Source of the DNA: CAYUNE01 sp964446115
GTDB lineage: Bacteria; Desulfobacterota; Desulfobulbia; Desulfobulbales; Desulfobulbaceae
Assembly: GCA_964446115.1 (NCBI GenBank)
Contig: CAYUNE010000026.1
Coordinates: 1-41,668, forward strand
Direction: 5' to 3'
DNA: 41,668 nt
The position numbers were made by a program, and so were the translations under genes. The notes beneath the pieces are model-generated. The model worked only from the letters and a program-made list of their open reading frames with translations, searched no databases and was not told the DNA's origin. Of this stretch, positions 24,781 to 32,910 are shown piece by piece. Within the stretch, counting starts at the first letter, position 1, and the number at the start of each line of letters is the position of its first letter.

Positions 24781-25920
24781 TTAGGCGGTGATCAGATGTT
24801 TCAGAATCTCGGCCGGGGTGATAAAATTGCCATCCACCCGGTTGTGCTTGATGACCCGGCACCCGTGGTGATTGACCCGCTGCACTTCACGGCTGATCTG
24901 GCCCATATTCATCTCCGGTACGATCAGAGTTTTGCAGTGCCGCATCACCTTGTCAACGGCACGGCGCGGGAAGGGAAAGAGCGTGGTGAGCTGCAGCAGA
25001 CCCGCCCGGACGCCCTGCTTCCTCGCCTCGATAACGGCGCGGCGCGCGGATCGGGCCACCGAGCCATAGGCAATGACCGCCACCTCGGCTCCTTCCATCA
25101 TCAATGGCGTGGTGACCTGAATATCGCCGAATCCCTTGGTCACCTTGCTGTGCAGGCGCCTGATGAACATCTCGATCTCCAGCGGGTTCTGGGTGGGATA
25201 GCCCCGTTCGTCATGGACAAGGCCGGTGACATGGTGCCGGTAGCCGCTGCCCATGGCGGACATGGCCGGCACCCCGCGGTTGTTGTTCTCATACGGTTTG
25301 TACCACTCCGGCGGCACGCTGGGGGTGATGCGGTCAATGATCCGGATCTCGTCCATGGCCGGCAACTGCACGGCCTCGCGGGTGTGGGAAACCACCTCGT
25401 CGGAGAGGAGGATAACCGGCACCCGGTACTTCTCAGAAAGATTGAAGGCCTTGACGGTGACGGTGAAGCAGTCCTCCACGGTGGAGGTGGCCAGAACGAT
25501 CACCGGATGATCGCCGTGGGTGCCCCAACGGGCCTGCTGCACGTCCCCCTGGGCCGGACTGGTGGGCAGACCGGTACTGGGGCCGCCGCGCATGACATTG
25601 ACGATGACCACCGGCACCTCGGCGGCGCAGGCGAAACCGATGTTCTCCTGCATCAGGGAAAAACCCGGCCCGCTGGAGGCGGTCATGCTCTTGACTCCGG
25701 TGAGAGAGGCGCCGATGGCGGCCCCGATACCGGCAATCTCGTCTTCCATCTGGATGAAGGTGCCGTTTACCCGGGGCAGCTCCACGGAGAGCATCTCGCT
25801 GATCTCGGAGGCGGGGGTAATGGGGTAGCCGGCAAAAAACCGGCAACCGGCGGCCAGGGCGCCGTGCACAATGGCCTCGTTGCCCTGCAGCAGGATACGC
25901 TGGCTGGGGGTTTTATACAT
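24781..25920 (-). CDS. korA: 2-oxoacid:ferredoxin oxidoreductase alpha subunit (KorA)
   Basis: This 379-residue subunit carries the GYPITPASE motif near 31-39, MEDEIAGIGAAIGAS, SSGPGFSLMQENIGFA and RGGPSTGLPTSPAQGD, all standard for the KorA pyrimidine/CoA-binding chain. With KorB, KorC and the ferredoxin KorD it would form a complex that reversibly oxidises 2-oxoglutarate (or a branched 2-oxoacid) to the acyl-CoA with ferredoxin. The start overlaps the korD stop by 8 bp. Confidence 0.96.
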   Translation of the reverse strand: MYKTPSQRILLQGNEAIVHGALAAGCRFFAGYPITPASEISEMLSVELPRVNGTFIQMEDEIAGIGAAIGASLTGVKSMTASSGPGFSLMQENIGFACAAEVPVVIVNVMRGGPSTGLPTSPAQGDVQQARWGTHGDHPVIVLATSTVEDCFTVTVKAFNLSEKYRVPVILLSDEVVSHTREAVQLPAMDEIRIIDRITPSVPPEWYKPYENNNRGVPAMSAMGSGYRHHVTGLVHDERGYPTQNPLEIEMFIRRLHSKVTKGFGDIQVTTPLMMEGAEVAVIAYGSVARSARRAVIEARKQGVRAGLLQLTTLFPFPRRAVDKVMRHCKTLIVPEMNMGQISREVQRVNHHGCRVIKHNRVDGNFITPAEILKHLITA

Positions 25921-26197
25921 CGTTTCGCCTCCTTCGCGGTTTTTCTTCCTGCACGGTCACGGCCATATCCGGGCAGTGGATCTCACAGAAACGGCAGCCA
26001 ACACAGCGATCCGAATCAATAACACGGGGCAGCCCGGTCTTGTCCGCCCGAAACACACCCTTGGGGCAAAAGGCGATGCAGATCCCGCACGCCTTGCACC
26101 AGTCGGCAAAGACCGAAACCTGATATTTCGGCTTCTCCTTTTTCTCTTTCGCGTCGCCGCTCTTCTTCTTTTGGGCGGCGGATTTGCTAACGGCCAT
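25913..26197 (-). CDS. korD: Ferredoxin-type subunit of the Kor complex (KorD)
   Basis: This 94-residue protein has two [4Fe-4S] motifs, CKACGICIAFCP and CVGCRFCEIHCP. A lysine-rich N-terminal tail and an arginine-rich C-terminal tail flank them. The ATG at 26195-26197 was chosen because AAGGAG lies 6 nt upstream. It is the first gene of the korDABC operon behind a consensus promoter. Confidence 0.95.
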   Translation of the reverse strand: MAVSKSAAQKKKSGDAKEKKEKPKYQVSVFADWCKACGICIAFCPKGVFRADKTGLPRVIDSDRCVGCRFCEIHCPDMAVTVQEEKPRRRRNDV

Positions 26198-26280
26198 AAG
26201 ATGCTCCTTTATGTTCCACAACTGTCCGTGAAACGGGGATGGACCCGACTATCGGGCGACGGGCAACAAAAACACCTGCG

Positions 26281-26309
26281 GGTATATTTTCTCCGGCTCT
26301 TTCTGTCAA
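26281..26309 (-). promoter_or_regulatory. Sigma-70 promoter of the korDABC operon
   Basis: TTGACA (26309-26304), a 17-bp spacer and TATACC (26286-26281) give a perfect -35 and a good -10. Transcription should start near 26274, leaving a leader of about 77 nt before korD that contains a small CCCGA/TCGGG hairpin. Confidence 0.75.
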
Positions 26310-26340
26310 GGAGAAAAACAACGGCGCAAAATGATAACAG

Positions 26341-26383
26341 CCCGGTTTCAGCTTGCTGGTCGGCGACCAGTGCCGAAACCGGG
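26341..26383 (-). terminator. Terminator after the second TAXI binding protein
   Basis: CCCGGTTTC (26341-26349) pairs with GAAACCGGG (26375-26383). An inner perfect stem CTGGTCG/CGACCAG (26356-26370) extends it. On the minus strand the stem is followed by the T-rich CTGTTATCATTTTG. It lies 24 bp past the stop at 26407 and insulates the TRAP operon from the kor promoter. Confidence 0.7.
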
Positions 26384-26406
26384 CCGTGGATAACGCCGGT
26401 ATTTCC

Positions 26407-27402
26407 CTACTTCCCGAAATAGCGTGCAGCCCCCTGGTGCAACGCCGGTTTTTCCATTCCCCCGGACGCCTCCTCCGGCGACAGCAGGCCAAGGGCCGGA
26501 TGTCCTCCGGCAAGACGTTTTTTGCTCTCCTGAAGCGCCCTGACAATCTCCCCGGCACTCCGTTCATCCATATCGGCGGGAGCCGCCAGGATCATCCTGG
26601 TACCGAAGGTGGAGACCTGTCGCGAATGCGCGGGATAGGACGCGGCCCGGATCTCCGTGCGCCAGAGAAAGGGCCGGGCCGCCACCAGCTTGTCAATGGC
26701 CGGATCACCGATGGGAAGCAGCGCGGCACGGCAGTTGTGCAACAGCCGCTCCACCGAGCTATCGGGATGCACGCCGATGGTGACCATGGCCTGCACGGTA
26801 CCGTGGCAGAAGACCATGGTGTCCTGGGAATGGGAGGAGGGAAGCTCCTGAAAGACCTCGAAATCACCCTCCGTCCAGCCTTTGGCTGTCATAATCATCT
26901 CCATGACCTGTCGCTGTTCGGACCCCAGGGCACCGCCGTTAATGCGTTTGTCCCGCAGGTCGTCAAGGGTGGCTATTTTCGCGTCCCGGCGCACGACAAT
27001 GCCGATGGGGCGGTCGTAGAGGGGCATGAGTACCGCCAGATTGTCGTACCTGATGCCCACAAAACGGAAATCACCGGAACCGGTGGCTGCGTTGTAAAGG
27101 GTCTGTGAGTCAACCAGGGCCAGGTCAATGGAGCCGTTTTGCAGATTGGTGAGGCTGTCGATTTCATCATTCACCGCCTGGATTGAACAGCTTGTCTCCG
27201 GCAGCCGGCTGCTGAGAATCCGACAGACCAGCCGGGCGGTAAAATTCGAAAAGGTTCCTGCCTTGCCGGCTCCCAGCACCAGCTCGGAGGCCCCGGCACA
27301 AAGCGGTACAAGGAAAAGCAGCAACCCGGAAATACAAATACGGACCATCCACAGCCTGTATGCACCATGGTGTTTTCTTCTCTGGTTCACTTTCGGGTTC
27401 AT
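26407..27402 (-). CDS. TAXI-family TRAP transporter substrate-binding protein (second copy)
   Basis: This 331-residue periplasmic protein has a signal peptide at about 17-38 (WMVRICISGLLLFLVPLCAGAS). It shows the TAXI fold pattern: LVLGAGKAGTFSN, QNGSIDLALVDSQTLYNA, DLRDKRINGGALGSEQRQVMEMIM and EKPALHQGAARYF. It is clearly diverged from the binding protein at 30762-31730, which has the classic GTGGMTGVYYATGG. The ATG at 27400-27402 has GGAGG 5 nt upstream. It is the last gene of the TRAP cluster, so one permease may be served by two receptors. Ligand unknown. Confidence 0.88.
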   Translation of the reverse strand: MNPKVNQRRKHHGAYRLWMVRICISGLLLFLVPLCAGASELVLGAGKAGTFSNFTARLVCRILSSRLPETSCSIQAVNDEIDSLTNLQNGSIDLALVDSQTLYNAATGSGDFRFVGIRYDNLAVLMPLYDRPIGIVVRRDAKIATLDDLRDKRINGGALGSEQRQVMEMIMTAKGWTEGDFEVFQELPSSHSQDTMVFCHGTVQAMVTIGVHPDSSVERLLHNCRAALLPIGDPAIDKLVAARPFLWRTEIRAASYPAHSRQVSTFGTRMILAAPADMDERSAGEIVRALQESKKRLAGGHPALGLLSPEEASGGMEKPALHQGAARYFGK

Positions 27403-27435
27403 TTTCACCTCCGCTGACATTTGAGAACCGATGGA

Positions 27436-27873
27436 TCAATCCTCGCGAATCCCCCGCAGCCGCAGGACGGAGCAGGAGGCATTGCGGTAGACCTGATCGG
27501 AACAGGAATGACTGAAGACCTCGTTGATTTCCCGGCGTCGGTTATGATAGACAATGATCAGATCAGCCCCCCAGCTGTCGGCCAGTTTGACGATCTGACG
27601 CCAGTTTTTCCCGGACCTGACCTGATAGGTGACGGAGTCGTCGCAGTTCTCCCCGACAAACTCCGCCAGGGCCTGCTCCACATGCTCCATGGTTTCGCGG
27701 CGCACCTCATCGGTCACATAGGAGGCGACGATGGGCATGCCGAATCCCGGCATGACGCTGACGAGTTTAATCTCGGCGTCGGCGAGCTTGGCAATCTGCG
27801 CCGCATATCCATAGACCTGTTTTGCCGCCACAGGACGGTCCACATCGATGGGTACCAGAATCTTTCTAAACAT
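27436..27873 (-). CDS. Universal stress protein UspA family
   Basis: This is a 145-residue single-domain cytoplasmic protein. It starts MFRKILVPIDV, has ADLIIVYHNRR near 105-115 and ends CSVLRLRG. The ATP-binding G-x2-G-x9-G pattern is degenerate, so it may not bind ATP. The ATG at 27871-27873 has GGAGAG 4 nt upstream. It is embedded in the TRAP operon between permease and second binding protein. UspA proteins encoded with TRAP transporters (for example TeaD) are known to modulate transport. Confidence 0.9.
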   Translation of the reverse strand: MFRKILVPIDVDRPVAAKQVYGYAAQIAKLADAEIKLVSVMPGFGMPIVASYVTDEVRRETMEHVEQALAEFVGENCDDSVTYQVRSGKNWRQIVKLADSWGADLIIVYHNRRREINEVFSHSCSDQVYRNASCSVLRLRGIRED

Positions 27874-27960
27874 GATGCTCTCCAGAAAAGAACCCGCGAC
27901 CGCGGCAACGGTGACGATCACGGCCGCGGGTTATCGTTTAAAGGGTGAGAAGCGGGCTGC

Positions 27961-30546
27961 CTAGGCCGCCACCGCTTCCAGCTTCTTCTTTCGCCTGCTC
28001 TGAATGAGATAGATCAGGGCATAAAGTCCCAGGGCCGGGATAAACACCAGTTGCTGGGGCAACCGTTTGGTGGGCACCTGGATGCTGAGGATCTCCTGGT
28101 CAAAGTCGATCCCCGCCTTCTCGGCGGTACTGGCGAAAACCACGTTGTCGATGAGCACCTTGCCCTCTTCCCGGCGGGTCTCGATGCCGATCTCCTGCAA
28201 CCGCTCCTTGCCCGTGGGTTTGTCGCCCACCGGCAGCATGATGACCTTGGTGAATGGGGAACCATCCATCTTTTCGCCGCTGATCTTGAGCCTGAGCTGG
28301 GATCCCGGATCCATCCTGCCGACCATCTCCTCAAGCTTGGAAGCCGATTCCTCGGCAAGGGGCGGAAAGATCCGGTCCCACACCAGTCCGGGACGGAAGA
28401 GCAGCAGGGCCACCAGCAACAGGGCGGCGGTTTCCCAGATACGACTTTTCACCAGGAAAAACCCCTGGGTCCCGGCCGCAAAGGCCAGCATGGCGGCAAC
28501 AGCCGAGAAAATGACGATGACCAGTTGCACCACGTTTGGAACATCGATCATCAGCAGCTGGGTGTTGAAGAGAAACATGAAGGGCAACACCGCTGTCCTG
28601 ATATCGTAGATAAATCCCTGAATCCCCGTCTTGATGGGATCACCGCCCGAGATACCGGCAGCGGCAAAGGCGGCAAGGCCCACCGGCGGCGTATCGTCGG
28701 CGAGGATGCCGAAATAGAAGACAAAGAGATGCACGGCAATGAGCGGTACGATGAGGCCGTTCTGGGCCCCAAGATCAACGATAACCGGGGCCATCAGGGT
28801 GGAAACGACAATGTAGTTTGCCGTGGTCGGCAGCCCCATGCCGAGCACCAGACTGATCACTGCGGTGAAGCCGAGAATGAGCATCAGGTTACCGCCGGAG
28901 ATGAACTCGACGAATTCGGTCATGACCAGGCCGACGCCGGTGAGGGTAACCGTACCGACGACAATACCGGCGGCCGCGGTGGCGACGCCGATACCGATCA
29001 TGTTGCGGGCACCGGCCACCAGACCGTTGATGAAATCATCGAATCCCCGTTTGAAACTGTACTCGTATCCCGCCTGTTTCCTGAAAAATCCCTTCAGCGG
29101 CCTCTGGGTAAGAACGATGAACATGAGCAGCACCGTGGCCCAGAAAGCGGCCAGGGCCGGAGAAAGGCGTTCCACCACCAGACACCACATGAGCACGACG
29201 ATGGGAAGAATGAAGTAGTAACCAGCCTGAGCTGTTTTCCCCATTTCCGGCAGCTCCCTGATCTCGTGCCCCTCGTCGAGCTCGGGAACCCGGCAGGCAT
29301 ACCAGGCCAGACCCAGGTAGGCGATCGCCAGAATAACGCTGACGATATACTTGGCCTTGTCCGGAAAGGCGGTTTTGATCCAGCCGACACCGTAATAGGT
29401 GGCGCCGCCGATAATGATAAGAAAGAGAATGGTGAAGACAAAGGAAAGAATCCTCTGGACCACGGTCCTTGAGACCCCGCTCTTTTCCATCCCCTTGAGT
29501 CCCATCTTGCAGGCTTCAAGGTGAACGATGTAGACCAGGGCGATGTAGGAGATGATCGCCGGCAGAAAGGCGTGCTTGATTACCTCGGTATAGGTAATAC
29601 CCACATACTCGACCATGAGGAAGGCGGCCGCCCCCATGACCGGCGGCATGAGCTGACCGTTGGTGGAACAGGCCACCTCGATGGCCCCGGCCTTTTCCGG
29701 CTGGAAGCCCACCTTTTTCATCAGCGGGATGGTAAAGGTGCCGGTGGTGACCACGTTGGCGATGGATGAACCGGACACCAGGCCGGTGAGCCCGGAGGAA
29801 ACCACCGCGGCCTTGGCGGGTCCGCCCTTGAGATGCCCGAGCCCGGCAAAGGCGACCCGGATGAAGTAGTTACCGGCGCCGGCCGATTCCAGCAGGGCGC
29901 CGAAGAGCACGAACATGAACACCATTCCGGTGGAAACGCCCAGGGCCACGCCGTAGACACCCTCGGTCCCCAGCCAGTAATGGGACATGCCTTTGGCCAG
30001 GGAAACGCCCTTGTGGGCGATTACCGCCGGCATGTAGGGACCGAAAAAGGAGTAGCTGATAAAAACGGCGGCCACCACCATGAGCGGCGGTCCCAGGGCG
30101 CGGCGGGTGGCCTCAAGCAGAATAATCAGCCCGGTCACCGCCACAATGAGATCCATCTGGGTGGGATTGCCCGGACGGCCGGAAAGGGCCTCGTAGAACA
30201 GATAGAGATAGGCGGCGCAAAAGGCGCCCACCAGACCGACCACCCAGTCCTGCAGGGGAATGTAATCGCGGGGCGACGACTTGAAGGTCGGATAGGCCGT
30301 AAAGCTGAGAAAGACCGCAAAGGCCAGATGAATGGCCCGGGCCTCGGTGTCGTTTAAGACAAAAAAGTTGAAAATAAAGGGAAGCGGAGATGCGTACCAA
30401 AGCTGAAAGAGTGTCCAGAAAAGGGGGACGAGGAAGAGAACTTTTTTTGAAAAGGCACCCGTTGGATTCCGGGCGCCGGAATCCGATTCAGCGATCATCT
30501 CCTGAAGTTCATCTGCGGTCTTCACACTACCTTGCATTTCAGTCAT
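27961..30546 (-). CDS. TRAP transporter fused permease (DctQM type) with C-terminal DUF3394-like domain
   Basis: This 861-residue inner-membrane protein combines the small four-helix Q subunit (about 30-160) and the large M subunit. Sodium-coupled uptake with a TAXI binding protein is expected. M-subunit hallmarks are ATRRALGPPLMVVAAVF, GAGNYFIRVAFAGLGHLKGGPAKAAVVSSGLTG, MPPVMGAAAFLMVEY, LGMGLPTTANYIV and ADDTPPVGLAAFAAAGISG. Residues about 715-861 form a hydrophilic domain with a PDZ-like stretch (AEKAGIDFDQEILSI) and a final transmembrane helix; this resembles DUF3394, found at the end of TAXI-type fused permeases. AGGTGA precedes the ATG. Confidence 0.92.
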   Translation of the reverse strand: MTEMQGSVKTADELQEMIAESDSGARNPTGAFSKKVLFLVPLFWTLFQLWYASPLPFIFNFFVLNDTEARAIHLAFAVFLSFTAYPTFKSSPRDYIPLQDWVVGLVGAFCAAYLYLFYEALSGRPGNPTQMDLIVAVTGLIILLEATRRALGPPLMVVAAVFISYSFFGPYMPAVIAHKGVSLAKGMSHYWLGTEGVYGVALGVSTGMVFMFVLFGALLESAGAGNYFIRVAFAGLGHLKGGPAKAAVVSSGLTGLVSGSSIANVVTTGTFTIPLMKKVGFQPEKAGAIEVACSTNGQLMPPVMGAAAFLMVEYVGITYTEVIKHAFLPAIISYIALVYIVHLEACKMGLKGMEKSGVSRTVVQRILSFVFTILFLIIIGGATYYGVGWIKTAFPDKAKYIVSVILAIAYLGLAWYACRVPELDEGHEIRELPEMGKTAQAGYYFILPIVVLMWCLVVERLSPALAAFWATVLLMFIVLTQRPLKGFFRKQAGYEYSFKRGFDDFINGLVAGARNMIGIGVATAAAGIVVGTVTLTGVGLVMTEFVEFISGGNLMLILGFTAVISLVLGMGLPTTANYIVVSTLMAPVIVDLGAQNGLIVPLIAVHLFVFYFGILADDTPPVGLAAFAAAGISGGDPIKTGIQGFIYDIRTAVLPFMFLFNTQLLMIDVPNVVQLVIVIFSAVAAMLAFAAGTQGFFLVKSRIWETAALLLVALLLFRPGLVWDRIFPPLAEESASKLEEMVGRMDPGSQLRLKISGEKMDGSPFTKVIMLPVGDKPTGKERLQEIGIETRREEGKVLIDNVVFASTAEKAGIDFDQEILSIQVPTKRLPQQLVFIPALGLYALIYLIQSRRKKKLEAVAA

Positions 30547-30698
30547 ACGATGTCACCTTCAGTTTTTTTCGAAAATCCGTCCGTGGTCCGACTGTCCGGT
30601 CGGGTGCGGACTTTCATTGGTTGCCGGCGGCGAAACGTCGGGACGCGCCGCAGAATATCGTCATCAGGACCTCCGGGGCCCCTTTCAGGCGACGCAGC

Positions 30699-30740
30699 AA
30701 AAAAAAGGGCGCGCCGCCGTCGCGGTGCGCCCTTTTTTTT
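30699..30740 (-). terminator. Strong intrinsic terminator between binding protein and permease genes
   Basis: GGGCGCGCCGC (30707-30717) pairs with GCGGTGCGCCC (30722-30732) around loop CGTC, flanked by A8 and T8. It works on both strands and sits 22 bp past the first binding-protein stop. Partial read-through would give more receptor than permease, as is usual for TRAP systems. No other feature was seen in 30547-30698. Confidence 0.88.
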
Positions 30741-30761
30741 TCCCGACACCATACAACACCC

Positions 30762-31730
30762 TTACATGAGACCTGCTTCCTTATAGTACTTGACGGCGCC
30801 TTCATGCAGCGGAGCGGAAAGACCTTCCTTGATCATCTCTTCTTTCTTCAGATTGGCAAAGGCGGGATGCAGCTTCTTGAACTGGTCGAAGTTCTCGAAA
30901 ACCGCCTTGACAACATTGTAGATAAGATCGGCATCGACCCGGGCATCGGTGACAAAGGTGGCGCCAACGCCGAAGGTATGCACGTCCTTATCGGTGCCGC
31001 GATACATTCCGCCGGGAATGACGGCCTTGCGGTAATAGTCATGCTCGGCAACCAGCTTGTCGATTTCCGGACCGGTGACATCGACCAGTACCGCATCGCA
31101 GGTGGTGGAGGCTTCCTTGATGGAACCGTTGGGATGGCCCACGGTGAAGATCATGGCATCGATCTTGTTGTCGCACAGCGCCTTTGACTGTTCGGAAGAC
31201 TTGAGCTCGGAGGCAAGTTTGAAATCCTTGTTGGTCCATCCCAGGGCCTTCATGACCACTTCCATGGTGCCGCGCTGACCGGAACCGGGATTACCGATGT
31301 TCACCCGTTTTCCCTTGAGATCCTGAAATTTCTTGATACCGGAATCGGCCCGGGCAACCACGGTGAAGGGCTCGGGATGCACGGAAAAGATGGCTCGCAG
31401 GTTCTTGTTGCCCTTCCCCTCGAACTTGGAAGTGCCGTGATAGGCGTGATACTGCCAGTCGGACTGGGCGACGCCGAGATCAAGTTCTCCGGCGGCGATG
31501 GTGTTGAGGTTGTAGACGGATCCGCCGGTACTCTCGACGGAACACTTGATGCCGTGTTCCTTTTTGGTCTTGTTGACCAGGCGGCAGATTGCACCGCCGG
31601 TGGCATAGTAGACACCGGTCATACCACCCGTACCGATGGTGACGAATTTCTGCCCGGCAAACGTCGGGGCAGCGGTGACGGCCAGGGCCAATCCACAAAA
31701 CAGGGCGACTGCTGATGCAAATCTCTTCAT
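30762..31730 (-). CDS. TAXI-family TRAP transporter substrate-binding protein
   Basis: This 322-residue periplasmic protein has signal peptide MKRFASAVALFCGLALAVTAAPTFA (cleavage near 25). Diagnostic motifs are FVTIGTGGMTGVYYATGGAICRL, STGGSVYNLNTIAAGELDLGVAQSDW, LKGKRVNIGNPGSGQRGTMEVVM and APLHEGAVKYYKEAGLM. The ATG at 31728-31730 was chosen because GAGGAGG lies 5 nt upstream. It is the first gene of the TRAP operon, followed by a strong terminator. Confidence 0.94.
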   Translation of the reverse strand: MKRFASAVALFCGLALAVTAAPTFAGQKFVTIGTGGMTGVYYATGGAICRLVNKTKKEHGIKCSVESTGGSVYNLNTIAAGELDLGVAQSDWQYHAYHGTSKFEGKGNKNLRAIFSVHPEPFTVVARADSGIKKFQDLKGKRVNIGNPGSGQRGTMEVVMKALGWTNKDFKLASELKSSEQSKALCDNKIDAMIFTVGHPNGSIKEASTTCDAVLVDVTGPEIDKLVAEHDYYRKAVIPGGMYRGTDKDVHTFGVGATFVTDARVDADLIYNVVKAVFENFDQFKKLHPAFANLKKEEMIKEGLSAPLHEGAVKYYKEAGLM

Positions 31731-31849
31731 TGAAACCTCCTCATAAATAAACGTTGTTGTTCTGATACTTATTCCACGGCGGGACATCCATTCCACTCCT
31801 TCCTCCGCCTGAAAGGAGCGGCAAAAAGACCTATTTCATACGGCTTGAT

Positions 31850-31878
31850 AATATAAAGGAAAACGGCATGAAGCGCAA
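31850..31878 (-). promoter_or_regulatory. Candidate sigma-70 promoter of the TRAP operon
   Basis: TTGCGC (31878-31873), a 17-bp spacer and TATATT (31855-31850) are read on the minus strand. Predicted start near 31843 gives a leader of about 113 nt before the first binding-protein gene. The gene-free gap 31731-32042 holds this promoter and the CooA-type motif at 31972. Confidence 0.55.
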
Positions 31879-31971
31879 TTCATTTTCCTCCTTTGGCCAA
31901 AAAGAGAAGCCTTGAGTCTCCGGGGAAGCGGAGCGGATACGAAAAAGAGATCCGGTCAGGTAAAGTAACGC

Positions 31972-31987
31972 TGTCAGGCCACCGACA
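31972..31987 (+). promoter_or_regulatory. Second CooA-type operator motif upstream of the HDOD gene
   Basis: TGTCAGGCCACCGACA fits TGTCA-N6-CGACA exactly, in the orientation of the downstream HDOD gene, whose ATG is 63 nt past the motif centre. A TATAAC at 32002-32007 could be a -10 element. The centre-to-(-10) spacing is about 7 bp shorter than at cooS, so productive activation is uncertain. Confidence 0.45.
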
Positions 31988-32042
31988 AGAGATTCAGTCC
32001 ATATAACCTTTTCCTTTCTCCTTCACAGGCGGGACTGCACCC

Positions 32043-32885
32043 ATGGCAACCGGCAAACAGTTAATCAGAAAGTTCAACAAAGTCAGAACACTCCCCCATG
32101 TCATCTCCCGCCTGTCCCGACTTATTGCCGACAATACCAGCAGCTTACGGGATTTTGAGGAAATCATCAGCATGGACCCGGCCCTGGTCGCCCGCCTGCT
32201 CACCGTGGTCAACAGCGCCTATTTCGGGCTGATCACCCGGGTGGATTCCATTACCCGCGCCGTTGCCCTGCTGGGAATGAAAAACCTGCATAACATCGCC
32301 GTCACCGACGCCTTAAAGAGAATGTTCGCCACCGGATCGCCCAACTCATCCTTTTCCAGGAGCCGTCTGTGGATGCACTGCGCGGCAACGGGTATCTGCT
32401 CCAAGATGATCGCCGAGAGGATTCACTCCGTAAACGGCGACGATGCCTACCTCTGCGGAGTATTGCACGACATCGGCCTGGTGGTGGAAGATCAGGTGGT
32501 GCCCGGTCAGTTTCTGCAGGCCTTCAACAGCTGGGTTACCGCCGACACCCCTTTCACCGAGCTGGAGCGGGAGTTTATCGGAACCGATCACAGCGAGATC
32601 GGCCATCTGCTGGCCCGGGACTGGCTCCTGGGTGACGAGGTTTCCACCGCTATCCGGGACCATCACCTGCTCTCCGAAGAGATTCTCCCGGAATCAATGA
32701 CCGGCATCCTGCAACTTTCCGAGTATATCGTTTCCCGCATCGACATGGGGGTCAAACCGGAGATTGCAGCCCGGCTCCCCCCGCTGCTTGAAGAACATCT
32801 GCAGGAAAACGCCGAGGAATACCAGGTGCTCACCGATGATCTGCACGAAGAAATATCCAAGGCAAAGGAACTCTATACAAGCTGA
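32043..32885 (+). CDS. HDOD-domain signalling protein
   Basis: This is a 280-residue cytoplasmic protein. The HDOD domain covers about 12-210. LPHVISRLSRLIAD, IISMDPALVARLLTVVNSAYFG, ITRAVALLGMKNLHNIAV, CGVLHDIGLVV, DHSEIGHLLARDW and AIRDHHLL preserve part of the HD-type metal-site pattern. HDOD proteins act in bacterial signal transduction, often with two-component or c-di-GMP pathways, and are usually not active hydrolases. It precedes the hybrid kinase gene by 25 bp and is likely co-expressed with it. The ribosome-binding site is weak. Confidence 0.9.
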   Translation: MATGKQLIRKFNKVRTLPHVISRLSRLIADNTSSLRDFEEIISMDPALVARLLTVVNSAYFGLITRVDSITRAVALLGMKNLHNIAVTDALKRMFATGSPNSSFSRSRLWMHCAATGICSKMIAERIHSVNGDDAYLCGVLHDIGLVVEDQVVPGQFLQAFNSWVTADTPFTELEREFIGTDHSEIGHLLARDWLLGDEVSTAIRDHHLLSEEILPESMTGILQLSEYIVSRIDMGVKPEIAARLPPLLEEHLQENAEEYQVLTDDLHEEISKAKELYTS

Positions 32886-32910
32886 TTATCCCCGTTGGTG
32901 ACCGATTATC

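Noticed and set aside
24721..26022. Long plus-strand frame opposite korA
   Set aside because: It is antisense to strongly conserved KorA, with histidine/glycine-rich composition and no motif.
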